Below, one piece after another: positions 8,824 to 16,683 of a DNA stretch of 64,000 bases; within the stretch, counting starts at the first letter, position 1, and every line of letters starts with the position of its first letter. The notes below the pieces were generated by a model. That model saw only the letters and a program-made list of their open reading frames with translations, ran no database searches and was not told the DNA's origin. The stretch lies in assembly GCF_001591005.1 (NCBI RefSeq), contig NZ_BCTY01000011.1:17400-81399 (forward strand), in the 5' to 3' direction. Both the position numbers and the translations under genes were made by a program. The stretch comes from Sphingomonas sanguinis NBRC 13937. GTDB lineage: Bacteria > Pseudomonadota > Alphaproteobacteria > Sphingomonadales > Sphingomonadaceae.

Positions 8824-10953
8824 GTGTTCAAGCCCGTTTTGCTGTCCGGCCTGTCGGCCACCGCGCTTGCCAGCCTGCTTGCCGCCCCCGCCACCGCCCA
8901 GACCAATGCCCCCTCCGCCAACCGTGGCCGCGAGATCGTCGTGACCGCGCCCGTGCGGCAGTCGGAAACTGATGTGCTGGCGGGCACCTCGATCGTGACG
9001 GGTGACGAGCTGGAGCGCTCGATCCGCCCGACCATCGGCGAGACGCTGGCCCGCCAGCCGGGTGTGTCGGCGACGTCCTTCGGCCCGAACGCCTCGCGCC
9101 CGGTACTGCGCGGCTTCCAGGGCGAGCGTATCCGCGTGCTGTCCGACGGCATCGGTTCGATCGACGTGTCGAACACCAGCGTCGACCATGCCGTGGTCAT
9201 CAACCCACTGCTCGCCGAGCGGGTCGAGGTGCTGCGTGGCCCCTCCGCGCTGCTGTTCGGATCGTCGGCGGTCGGCGGCGTGGTCAATGTCATCGACACG
9301 CGTATCCCGCGCTCGGTCCCCGAGAAGGGCTATCGCCTGTCGGGCATGGCCTCCTACGGCTCGGCCGCGAACGAGCGTTCGGTGGCGGGTGCGACGGACG
9401 TCGCGGTCGGCAAGCAGTTCGTGCTGCACGCCGATGGATCGTATCTGAAGACTGACGACCTGAAGATCGGCGGCTATGTCCTGTCGCCGCGCGCCCGTGC
9501 CGAAGCGCAAGCATCGGCGGCGCAGGCCCCGAACGATCCGCTCGATTTCGGTGCCATCGCGAACCTTCGCGGTCGCCTGCCCAACACCGCCAGCGAGACC
9601 TGGACGGCGGGCGTTGGCGGTGCGCTGATCACCGACACGGGCTCGTTGGGCATCGCCTATAGCCATTATGACAGCCTGTACGGCGTGCCGGTCCGCTACA
9701 CCCTGACGCCGGGCGGCGAGGAGCCGGAAGCGCCGCGCCTCAGCCTGGTCCAGAACCGACTCGACCTGCGCGGTGAGATCGAGACGGGCGGCGGCTTCCT
9801 CGACCGCATCCGCCTGCGCGCCGGGGCAGCCGAGTATCGCCATTTCGAGCTGGAGGAAAATGGCGACGTCGGCACGGCCTTCTACAACAAGGGCATCGAA
9901 AGCCGCCTGGAGCTGATCCAGGCCAATCACGGCGGCTGGCAGGGGGCCTCAGGCGTCCAGTTCTTCAACCGCGACTTCGACGTGCGCGGCGATGAGGCGT
10001 TCCTGCCGCGCAACAACACCGCGCAGATCGGCCTGTTCACCCTGCAGCAGCTGGATCGCGGTGCGTTCAAGATGGAGGCGGGTGCCCGTTACGAGCATAC
10101 CTCGCTGACCGCACGTACGGCAGTCAGCGACGACCGCTTCTTCCGGGGCCAGCGCAGCTTCGACGCCTTTTCGGGCTCGATCGGCGCCAGCTATGGCTTC
10201 GCGCCCGACTGGCGGGCGGGCCTGAACCTGTCGCGCACTGAACGCGCGCCCTCGGCCGAAGAGCTGTTCGCCAACGGCCCGCACGCCGGGACGGAAGCCT
10301 ATGAGCTGGGCAACCCCAACTTCAAGAAGGAAGCCAGCTGGGGCATCGAGGCGACCGTGCACGGGCATGGCGACGGCTACAGCTTCGACGCCTCTGCCTA
10401 TTACAACCGCTTCTCCAACTATATCTATGACGCGCTGGTCCAGCAGGGTCCGTGCGAGGCCGCCGCGGCCCCCTCTGGTCGCGAGGTCGACCTGCCCTGT
10501 TTCACCTATAGCCAAGCCGATGCCCGCTATTACGGCATCGAGGCGGAGGGTTCGCTGCGCCTCGCGACGATCGGGAAATATGCGATCAATGCCGACCTGC
10601 TGGGCGATTACGTCCATGCCCAGATCATCGGCACCGGCCCCGCGCCGCGCATCCCGCCGCTGCGCCTGCTCGGCGGGCTGGAAGCGCAGTCCGACATGGT
10701 GAATGCGCGCGTCGAGGTAGAGCGCAGCTTCAAGCAGACCCGCGTGCTGGGCCTTGAGACGCCGACCGACGGCTTCACCCTGGTCAACGCCTCGGTGCAG
10801 CTCAAGCCGTGGGGCACGCTGAACCCGACGACGCTGACCCTGTCGGCCAACAACATCTTCGACGTCGATGCGCGCCGCCATGCCAGCGTGCTGAAGGATT
10901 TCGCTCCGCTCAGCGGACGCGACCTGCGCGCGACGCTCAGCTTCAAGCTCTGA
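8824..10953 (+). CDS. TonB-dependent outer-membrane receptor, ZnuD-like (zinc uptake)
   Basis: A 709-residue receptor starting at GTG (GGGAG eight bases upstream). The signal peptide ends at ATAQ (about residue 26). A TonB-box-like REIVVTAP (about 35-43) follows, then the plug domain with VLRGFQGERIRVLSDG and VEVLRGPSALLFGSSAVGGV, and a 22-strand barrel ending in the C-terminal SFKL. The C-terminal region NNIFDVDARRHASVLKDF followed by PLSGRD resembles the corresponding part of the Neisseria zinc receptor ZnuD. No long histidine-rich loop is seen, although HAGTEAYE and HGHGDG provide possible ligands. With the Zur-like palindrome upstream, zinc (or a zinc complex) is the best guess; other metals or heme remain possible. 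Confidence 0.75.
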   Translation: MFKPVLLSGLSATALASLLAAPATAQTNAPSANRGREIVVTAPVRQSETDVLAGTSIVTGDELERSIRPTIGETLARQPGVSATSFGPNASRPVLRGFQGERIRVLSDGIGSIDVSNTSVDHAVVINPLLAERVEVLRGPSALLFGSSAVGGVVNVIDTRIPRSVPEKGYRLSGMASYGSAANERSVAGATDVAVGKQFVLHADGSYLKTDDLKIGGYVLSPRARAEAQASAAQAPNDPLDFGAIANLRGRLPNTASETWTAGVGGALITDTGSLGIAYSHYDSLYGVPVRYTLTPGGEEPEAPRLSLVQNRLDLRGEIETGGGFLDRIRLRAGAAEYRHFELEENGDVGTAFYNKGIESRLELIQANHGGWQGASGVQFFNRDFDVRGDEAFLPRNNTAQIGLFTLQQLDRGAFKMEAGARYEHTSLTARTAVSDDRFFRGQRSFDAFSGSIGASYGFAPDWRAGLNLSRTERAPSAEELFANGPHAGTEAYELGNPNFKKEASWGIEATVHGHGDGYSFDASAYYNRFSNYIYDALVQQGPCEAAAAPSGREVDLPCFTYSQADARYYGIEAEGSLRLATIGKYAINADLLGDYVHAQIIGTGPAPRIPPLRLLGGLEAQSDMVNARVEVERSFKQTRVLGLETPTDGFTLVNASVQLKPWGTLNPTTLTLSANNIFDVDARRHASVLKDFAPLSGRDLRATLSFKL

Positions 10954-10979
10954 CGCCCCCTCGAGCGTTGAGACCTCAG

Positions 10980-11012
10980 GCCCTTCCCGCTTCGGCGGGA
11001 GGGGCTTTTTTT
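10980..11012 (+). terminator. Rho-independent terminator after the ZnuD-like receptor gene
   Basis: An 11-base stem (GCCCTTCCCGC paired with GCGGGAGGGGC, one G-T pair) closed by a TTCG tetraloop is followed by seven T residues. It lies 27 bases after the receptor stop codon and is a textbook intrinsic terminator. Confidence 0.93.
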
Positions 11013-11097
11013 GCGGCATCGCCGGTGAGGGCGCTCGACCGCACCAATGCCGGGTCGGTAGCCCGCCGCCCCCGCATCGGCTAAGCCCTTCCTTCCG

Positions 11098-11652
11098 ATG
11101 ACCAGCTTGACCGTCAACAACCAACCCGTCCGCTATCGCCTGCCCCGGGACACGCCCCTGCTCTGGGCGCTACGCGATGCGTCGAACCTGACCGGCACCA
11201 AATATGGCTGCGGCACGGGCGATTGCGGCGCGTGCACGGTCGATATCGATGGCCGTGCGGTGCGCAGCTGCCAAGTGCCGATCGGCCGGATCGAGGGCAG
11301 CGTGGTCACCACGATCGAGGGGCTGTCCCGCGACCGCTCGCACCCCGTCCAACAGGCCTTTCTGGCCGCCAATGTCGGCCAGTGCGGTTACTGCATCCCC
11401 GGCATGGTGATGGCCGCCGCCGCGCTGATCCACCGCAATCCCGATCCGTCCGAAGAGCTGATCCGGGCGAGCATCACCAATTTGTGCCGCTGCGGCATCT
11501 ATCCCCGCCTGATCGAGGCGATTCAGCATGCCGCCCGCGCCGCGCGGGGCGAGGAAACCATCCCGGCCGCCCCCCTGCCCGGCACCGAACCGGCAGACGC
11601 GGCGCGCGCGGTGCCTGCCCTGGTTCCGGGGGCGATGCCACAAGAGCCATGA
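11098..11652 (+). CDS. (2Fe-2S)-binding small subunit of a xanthine oxidase-family molybdoenzyme (IorA-like), apparently orphan
   Basis: A 184-residue protein with the two-cluster arrangement of the small subunit of molybdenum hydroxylases: plant-type cluster cysteines C38, C43, C46 and C58, and the second cluster C96-x2-C99 ... C130-x-C132 (NLCRCG). Such subunits (isoquinoline 1-oxidoreductase alpha, CoxS) pass electrons from a large molybdopterin subunit to an acceptor. The large subunit normally follows directly, but the next gene here is a hemerythrin-like protein and no molybdoenzyme gene is in the window. A C-terminal Ala/Pro-rich tail (about residues 150-184) is longer than usual. It may pair with a large subunit elsewhere or be a relic. 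Confidence 0.85.
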   Translation: MTSLTVNNQPVRYRLPRDTPLLWALRDASNLTGTKYGCGTGDCGACTVDIDGRAVRSCQVPIGRIEGSVVTTIEGLSRDRSHPVQQAFLAANVGQCGYCIPGMVMAAAALIHRNPDPSEELIRASITNLCRCGIYPRLIEAIQHAARAARGEETIPAAPLPGTEPADAARAVPALVPGAMPQEP

Positions 11653-11729
11653 CACCGCCCGCTCCGCGAAAAGCCAGTCTTAACGGGATGTCCATGCGAG
11701 CCTGTTAGCGTCCCGCCGCGAACAGAAGG

Positions 11730-12173
11730 ATGGGAGGCCGAAGCACGGTGCGGAAACGGATCGAGAAGCTCATCGAACAGCATCGCGACGTCAGGTCCGC
11801 CGCCGCCCGCCTTACCGCCCTGTTCGACCTGCCTTATCAGGACGCCGAACCGCATCTCTATGCCGCACGGGCCGATATCGGCCGCCGGGTCATGCGCTGC
11901 CTGAAATTTCAGGACGAGGTGGTTCTGGCACCGCTGCACGAGCGCGGCTTGCTATCCCGCATTCCCTGCAGCGCGTCGATCGAATCGCGAACCCGCGAGC
12001 TCCGGCTGCTCTACTCCGCCCATATCGTCGATTGGACGGCGGGTGCGATCGCCAAGGACTGGCCGGGCTATATCGCGTCCGCGAAGCGGTTGAACGTGCT
12101 TCTCCACGAACTCACCGCCTTGAAGGAGACGCAACTATATCCCGAGGCGATCCGATTGCTGGACCGAGCTTGA
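11730..12173 (+). CDS. Hemerythrin-like four-helix protein (147 aa), tentative
   Basis: The product is almost entirely helical. Its spacing of possible ligands, EQHRDV near the N-terminus, FQDEVVLAPLHE in the middle, YSAHIVDW, and LLHELTALKETQLYPEA near the end, follows the H...E...H...HxxxE pattern of hemerythrin-type domains (the last motif resembles LxxHExxLFP). Such proteins bind a di-iron centre and sense or store oxygen or handle NO. The match is by eye and the first helices are weak. The ATG at 11730 follows AGAAGG closely; a GTG a few codons later, behind GGGAGG, is an alternative start. Nothing links it firmly to its neighbours. Confidence 0.5.
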   Translation: MGGRSTVRKRIEKLIEQHRDVRSAAARLTALFDLPYQDAEPHLYAARADIGRRVMRCLKFQDEVVLAPLHERGLLSRIPCSASIESRTRELRLLYSAHIVDWTAGAIAKDWPGYIASAKRLNVLLHELTALKETQLYPEAIRLLDRA

Positions 12174-12316
12174 CGGGCCTTGCCACCCTTGCCGCTTTTC
12201 ATGCCAATTCTTTCACGATGCTGACAGGTGGGTTCAGCAACCGCTCAACGCTGAGGTGGCAGGGTTCATCCCATGATCGGGCTCGGCTCGTGCGCCGACA
12301 CATGGGGTAAGGCAAG

Positions 12317-13288
12317 ATGAACAGGCGTTGGATGGCGGCTCTGCTGGCGGCGACGACGATGGTGGCGGGCGTGAGCCCGGCGATAGTCCGCGCGCAGGAC
12401 CTGCGGATGAACGAAGGCCCGCGCGGTGGCCCCGGCGGTGGTCCGCAGCGCGGTGGACCGGGCGGCCCGGCCGGTCGCGTCGAACGCAGCGAGGGGCGAC
12501 CGATCTTCAACGATCGCGCGGCTTTCCCGGAGAATCGGCCCGCCTTCCGCCCGGACCATCCCGAGGCACCGCGTCCGCCCGCCCCCCAGCGAGCTCCCGA
12601 ACCGGGCCCTCGCAATGATCGCTGGCGCGACCGGCCAGAGCCGTCCCCCGCTCCCCTGCCGGGCGAGGAACGCGCATGGGGCAATCGCGGCGGCGGCTGG
12701 CGCGACCGGCCGCAACCAGGCCCTCAGCCCGCGCCGATGCCGCGCCCCGATCCGGTCGGTCCAAGCGGCGTCCGGGTCGATCGGCCAGGCCACGGTCCCG
12801 GTGACTGGCGGAACGACCGCCGTGCGCAGTGGCAGGAGCAGCAGCGCCGCGACGACCGCTGGCGCGACGACGAACGACGCCAGCGCGAGGACCGCGATCG
12901 GTGGCGGCGCAACTATGGCGACTGGCGCGACCATAATGACCAGTCCTATGGCTTTGCCGAGCGGCGCGCCTGGGCCGATCAGTGGAATCGCGGCTGGCGG
13001 CGTGACCGGCGCTATGACTGGCTGGGCTGGCGCTCGCTGAACCGGGGCGCCTATCACCTGCCCCGCTATTACGCCCCCTATGGCGGCTATGGCTATCAGC
13101 GCTTCTCCAGCGGCGTGATTCTGGAGCCGATGTTCTTCGACCAGAATTACTGGCTGGGCGATCCCTATGCCTATCGCCTGCCGCCCGCCTACGGTTCGTA
13201 TCGCTGGGTACGCTATTATAATGACGCGATCCTGGTCGACCTGCGCAGCGGGCTGGTCGTCGACGTGGTGTACGACATCTTCTGGTGA
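12317..13288 (+). CDS. RcnB-family periplasmic protein with long Arg/Pro/Gly-rich linker
   Basis: A 323-residue exported protein. The signal peptide ends near IVRAQ (about residue 27). The next ~200 residues are low complexity, rich in Arg, Pro, Gly, Asp and Trp, with recurring WRD motifs. The C-terminal ~75 residues carry the RcnB domain (YHLPRYYAPYGGYGYQ, YAYRLPPAYGSYRWVRYYND and a final VVYDIFW). E. coli RcnB is a small periplasmic protein involved in nickel/cobalt homeostasis; the sphingomonad relatives with long linkers are uncharacterised, and a general envelope or metal role is as far as the sequence supports. A terminator-like hairpin follows directly. Confidence 0.85.
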   Translation: MNRRWMAALLAATTMVAGVSPAIVRAQDLRMNEGPRGGPGGGPQRGGPGGPAGRVERSEGRPIFNDRAAFPENRPAFRPDHPEAPRPPAPQRAPEPGPRNDRWRDRPEPSPAPLPGEERAWGNRGGGWRDRPQPGPQPAPMPRPDPVGPSGVRVDRPGHGPGDWRNDRRAQWQEQQRRDDRWRDDERRQREDRDRWRRNYGDWRDHNDQSYGFAERRAWADQWNRGWRRDRRYDWLGWRSLNRGAYHLPRYYAPYGGYGYQRFSSGVILEPMFFDQNYWLGDPYAYRLPPAYGSYRWVRYYNDAILVDLRSGLVVDVVYDIFW

Positions 13289-13295
13289 TGCGGGC

Positions 13296-13321
13296 GGGAG
13301 GGAGCGCGGCGGCTCCCTCCC
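13296..13321 (+). terminator. Hairpin after the RcnB-like gene, probable terminator
   Basis: A perfect 10-base stem (GGGAGGGAGC with GCTCCCTCCC) around a six-base loop starts seven bases after the stop codon. It is followed by C/T-rich sequence (CCCTTGTCTTT) instead of a clean T run. It helps exclude start codons of the next gene that would lie inside it. Confidence 0.65.
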
Positions 13322-13359
13322 CCCTTGTCTTTATGGCACGGGCGTCGCAAATCGAGGGC

Positions 13360-14055
13360 ATGTCGTTCTTCTCGAGGAAGCCGAAGGGCAACCCCGCCAC
13401 CTCCCCCGTCCGCGCGCGCTTCGGCGTCACCGTCGCGCAAGCGCTCGACGCGAATTCCGCCGTCACCCGCGTGACGACCGATACGGCGCAAATCTACTAT
13501 CAGGCGGACTTCCTGACCGGGGGCCAGTGCGACAAGCTGATGGCGATGATCGACGCCAACCGCCGCCCGTCCACCCTGTTGTCGGACCGGCCGGACTATG
13601 GCTTTCGCACGTCGGAGAGCTGCGACATGGCGCGCTGGTCCCCCGATGTGCAGCCTATCGACGAATCGATCGCCGCGCTGCTCGGCATCGCCCCCGAACA
13701 GGGCGAGACGATGCAGGGCCAGCGTTATGCCCCCGGCCAGCAGTTCCGCGCCCATCACGACTATTTCCATGAGAGCGAAAGCTATTGGGAAAAGGTGCGC
13801 GTCCATGGCGGACAGCGGACCTGGACCGCGATGATCTACCTCAACGATGTGGCCGAAGGCGGCGCGACCTGGTTCCCGCAGGCGGGCATCCGGGTCGCCC
13901 CGCGCCGCGGCCTGCTGCTCGCCTGGAACAATATGAAGCTCGACGGCAGCCCGAACGAGATGACCCTGCACGAAGGGATGCCGGTGGTCGAGGGCACCAA
14001 ATATGTCATCACCAAATGGTTTCGCGAGGGCAACTGGGTCAACCACGCGAGCTAA
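13360..14055 (+). CDS. 2OG-Fe(II) oxygenase, prolyl 4-hydroxylase alpha-subunit family
   Basis: A 231-residue protein with a P4Hc domain (about residues 45-228). The iron-binding HxD is seen in FRAHHDYF and the distal histidine in MTLHEGMPVV, with the 2-oxoglutarate-binding lysine in ITKWFREGNW. The substrate-loop stretch GFRTSESC is typical of the family. Members hydroxylate proline, or other residues, in proteins using oxygen and 2-oxoglutarate. The ATG at 13360 gives MSFFSRKPKGN; the ATG at 13333 (nine residues longer) is equally possible, since neither has a well-spaced ribosome binding site. Starts upstream of 13321 fall in a terminator-like hairpin and were rejected. Confidence 0.88.
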   Translation: MSFFSRKPKGNPATSPVRARFGVTVAQALDANSAVTRVTTDTAQIYYQADFLTGGQCDKLMAMIDANRRPSTLLSDRPDYGFRTSESCDMARWSPDVQPIDESIAALLGIAPEQGETMQGQRYAPGQQFRAHHDYFHESESYWEKVRVHGGQRTWTAMIYLNDVAEGGATWFPQAGIRVAPRRGLLLAWNNMKLDGSPNEMTLHEGMPVVEGTKYVITKWFREGNWVNHAS

Positions 14056-14130
14056 CCGCCCGCTCTTGTCGCGACTCCCGCGCCCGTGGCATGGCGTTCG
14101 CGTGACGTTCTCTTCCCCGATGATCCGCCC

Positions 14131-15885
14131 ATGACCGATGTTCTTGGCATCGCCCAGTCGATCCTGGGCCAACCCTGGCGCTGGCGGGCGCTGGCCGCCG
14201 ATGCGCGCGACGGCCTGGGCCATGACGATCTGGTCGCGCAGCTGCTGCTCGCGCGCGGCTGTCCGCCCGATGCGGTCGAGGCGCACCGCGCGCCCTCGAT
14301 CCGGGGCTTCATGCCCGATCCCTCGATCTTCCGCGATATGGACCGCGCCGCCACCCGCCTGGCCGACGCCGTGATCGCGGGTGAGGCGGTGGCGATCTTC
14401 GGCGATTACGATGTCGACGGCGCGACCTCGGCCGCGTTGATGGTTCGCCTGCTCCGCGACCTGGGCCTGAACCCCCGCCCCTATATTCCCGACCGCATGA
14501 CCGAGGGTTACGGCCCGACCGAGGGAGCTCTGCTCCTGCTCCAGGCCGAGGGCGCGAACCTGATCGTCACCGTCGATTGCGGCGCGCAGGCCTTCGAGCC
14601 GCTGGCGGCGGCGCAAGGCGCAGGGATCGAGGTCCTGGTCGTCGACCACCACAAATGCGCGACCGAACTGCCCCGCGCCCATGCCGTGGTGAACCCCAAC
14701 CGGCTGGACGAGACGGAAGGTGCCGCGCACGGCCATCTGGCGGCGGTCGGCGTCTGTTTCCTGCTCGGTGCCGCGCTCATACGCACGCTGCGCACGCGCG
14801 GTTTCTTTGCGGACCGGGCCGAACCCCGTCTGCTCGACCTGCTCGACCTGGTGGCGCTCGGCACCGTCGCCGACGTGGCACCCCTGAAGGGCCTGAACCG
14901 CGCCTTCGTGGCCCAGGGCCTGAAGGTCATGGCGCAGCGGCGCAATATCGGCCTGTCCGCCCTGGCCGAGGCCGCGCGCCTGACCCGCGCCCCGACCTGC
15001 TCCGACCTCGGCTTCGCGCTGGGGCCGCGCATCAATGCGGGCGGCCGCGTCGGGCGCGCCGATCTGGGCGTCCGGTTGCTCACCACCGACGATCCGGCCG
15101 AAGCCCGCGCCATCGCCGAGGAGCTGAACCATTTCAACGACGAACGTCGCGCCATCGAAGCGGGCGTACAGGCGACAGCGGAAACCACCGTCGACCGCAG
15201 CCGCCAGGTCGCGGTCGTCTCGGGCGAAGGCTGGCATCCCGGCGTCATCGGCATCGTCGCCGGACGACTGAAGGAAAAGCTCGACCGCCCCGCCATCGTC
15301 ATCGCAGTCGACGAACATGGGCTGGGCAAGGGCTCGGGCCGCTCGATCGCGGGTGTCGACCTGGGCGCGGCGATCCTGGCCGCCAAGGAGCATGGTCTGC
15401 TGATCGCGGGCGGCGGCCATGCCATGGCGGCGGGCCTGACGGTCGAGGCGCACCGCATCACCGAACTCGCCGATTTCTTGGAGGAGCGGCTGGCCGACGC
15501 CGTTGTCCGCGCCAGCGCCGGTCGCGCGCTGCTGGTCGATGCCGTCCTCGCCCCCGGCGGTGTGAACCCCGCCCTGGTCGGTGCGATGGACGCCGGCGGC
15601 CCGTACGGCATGGGCTGGCCCGCCCCGCGTATCGCCGCCGGGCCGTTTCGCGTCATCCGCGCCGATCTGGTCGGCACCCATCATGTCCGCGCGATCGTCG
15701 CGGGCGCGGACGGGCGCAGCCTGAAGGCTATGGCCTTCCGCCAGGCCGACACGGCCCTGGGCCAGGCGCTGCTGGGCGCCGGGAGCACCCGCCGTCTATG
15801 GCTGGCGGGCCGCGCCAAAGTGGACGACTGGTCCGGCCGCGACGTCGCCGAACTCCATGTCGAAGACGCCGCCTGGGCCGATTGA
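14131..15885 (+). CDS. recJ: Single-stranded-DNA-specific exonuclease RecJ
   Basis: A 584-residue DHH-family nuclease, close to E. coli RecJ (577). It has the motifs FGDYDVDGATSAALM, TVDCGAQ and VVDHHK in the N-terminal DHH domain (about residues 80-260). LGPRINAGGRVGRAD and the DHHA1 motif GGGHAMAAGLT follow, then a C-terminal OB-like domain. RecJ degrades single-stranded DNA 5' to 3' in recombination and mismatch repair, using manganese. The ATG at 14131 (MTDVLGIAQS) matches the usual N-terminus; the frame extends 15 codons further upstream without a better start. tRNA-Glu follows on the same strand. Confidence 0.95.
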   Translation: MTDVLGIAQSILGQPWRWRALAADARDGLGHDDLVAQLLLARGCPPDAVEAHRAPSIRGFMPDPSIFRDMDRAATRLADAVIAGEAVAIFGDYDVDGATSAALMVRLLRDLGLNPRPYIPDRMTEGYGPTEGALLLLQAEGANLIVTVDCGAQAFEPLAAAQGAGIEVLVVDHHKCATELPRAHAVVNPNRLDETEGAAHGHLAAVGVCFLLGAALIRTLRTRGFFADRAEPRLLDLLDLVALGTVADVAPLKGLNRAFVAQGLKVMAQRRNIGLSALAEAARLTRAPTCSDLGFALGPRINAGGRVGRADLGVRLLTTDDPAEARAIAEELNHFNDERRAIEAGVQATAETTVDRSRQVAVVSGEGWHPGVIGIVAGRLKEKLDRPAIVIAVDEHGLGKGSGRSIAGVDLGAAILAAKEHGLLIAGGGHAMAAGLTVEAHRITELADFLEERLADAVVRASAGRALLVDAVLAPGGVNPALVGAMDAGGPYGMGWPAPRIAAGPFRVIRADLVGTHHVRAIVAGADGRSLKAMAFRQADTALGQALLGAGSTRRLWLAGRAKVDDWSGRDVAELHVEDAAWAD

Positions 15886-15905
15886 AACACGAATGAAAAA
15901 AGCCC

Positions 15906-15933
15906 TTGACCCCATCCACCCCCTCCCTTAGAG
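15906..15933 (+). promoter_or_regulatory. Probable sigma-70-type promoter of tRNA-Glu
   Basis: TTGACC and TTAGAG are separated by 16 bases, ending 20 bases before the mature tRNA. Spacing and position suit a strong housekeeping promoter; the sequence in between is almost purely pyrimidine. Confidence 0.5.
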
Positions 15934-15953
15934 GCCCCTCCACGCCACCCGAT

Positions 15954-16028
15954 GGCCCCTTCGTCTAGCGGTTAGGACGCGGCCCTTTCACGGCTGAAAC
16001 ACGGGTTCGATTCCCGTAGGGGTCACCA
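15954..16028 (+). tRNA. tRNA-Glu (anticodon TTC)
   Basis: A 75-base gene that folds as a complete cloverleaf. The acceptor stem GGCCCCT pairs with AGGGGTC (one G-T), and CCA is encoded. The anticodon loop is CTTTCAC with anticodon TTC, and the T arm carries GGTTCGATTCC. Its 3' end is a common attachment site for tyrosine integrases, and a dead integrase gene begins 33 bases downstream. Confidence 0.97.
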
Positions 16029-16060
16029 TTGGTGGAAATCAGCCATTCTCGGCTGTCGCA

Positions 16061-16683
16061 TTAGCGATTTTTACCCCCGACAAACCTATGACTTTGCCTC
16101 CGGTCGGCCGCGCCACGGGCGACTATGAGCGCGCGCGTGCGCTTACCATAGTGGCGGACGATCTCGGGCGACATGCCCAAGATTGAGCCAACTTCACTAT
16201 CGTTCAGCCCCGTCTCGAGCAGGTAGCAACAGGCGTTCTTGCGCAGGCCATGGAACGTGAAGGTTGCGCCCTCCTTAATCGTCTAGCGCGCGATCAGATC
16301 CTCCAGCACTTCGCGTACCGGTTCCTTGTCCATCAGCTTGCGCAAGCGCTCTTGAATGGCGGCGGTCGTCTTGAACGGCGCGCCGGTGCGCTCATACAGT
16401 AGCGTCACGGACTTTTTCGGCAGTTTGGCCAGTTCCTCAATCCATAAAAAGTGCATCGGCACCGCCACGTCCTTCGTCACGCCGCCCTTGCGAATCTTTT
16501 CCTGGGTGAATTCCATGATCCCGGCCGTGATCCAGCCATATTGCATGCGAATGCAATCGCCGATCCGCTGTCCGGAGCAAAGCTCGGTGATGATTGCCAG
16601 CCTGGTCATCGGCGTCGCCTCGTCCAAGCAAATGCGGAGCAGGTCGACCGGCCAACTTAACTTCGTGCCCGCGTAACCGGCAG
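16061..16683 (-). pseudogene. Tyrosine recombinase (phage/island integrase) remnant, C-terminal half with an internal stop
   Basis: Read on the minus strand, one frame runs from about 16683 to the TAA at 16061. It contains the arm and catalytic features of a tRNA-site integrase: ELCSGQRIGDCIRMQYGWI (the TGxR-type first catalytic arginine), FHGLRKNACCYLLETG (HxLR box) and PEIVRHYGKR (tyrosine nucleophile). An in-frame TAG at about 16284-16286 (…EDLIAR*TIKEGA…) cuts it just before the HxLR box, and the N-terminal DNA-binding domains are gone. The left end overlaps the stop of the efflux outer-membrane gene. It is therefore a decayed integrase, most likely from an element that entered at the adjacent tRNA-Glu. 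Confidence 0.85.

Noticed and set aside
12174..12316. Riboswitch or small RNA before the RcnB-like gene
   Set aside because: Some short inverted segments are present, but no known riboswitch core or clear terminator/antiterminator pair could be drawn.
13216..15684. Very long open frame (over 800 codons) antisense to the P4H-like and recJ genes
   Set aside because: High-GC codon use leaves the opposite frame free of stops. The product is Arg/Ala/Gly/Asp-rich without any domain, and both sense genes are clear.
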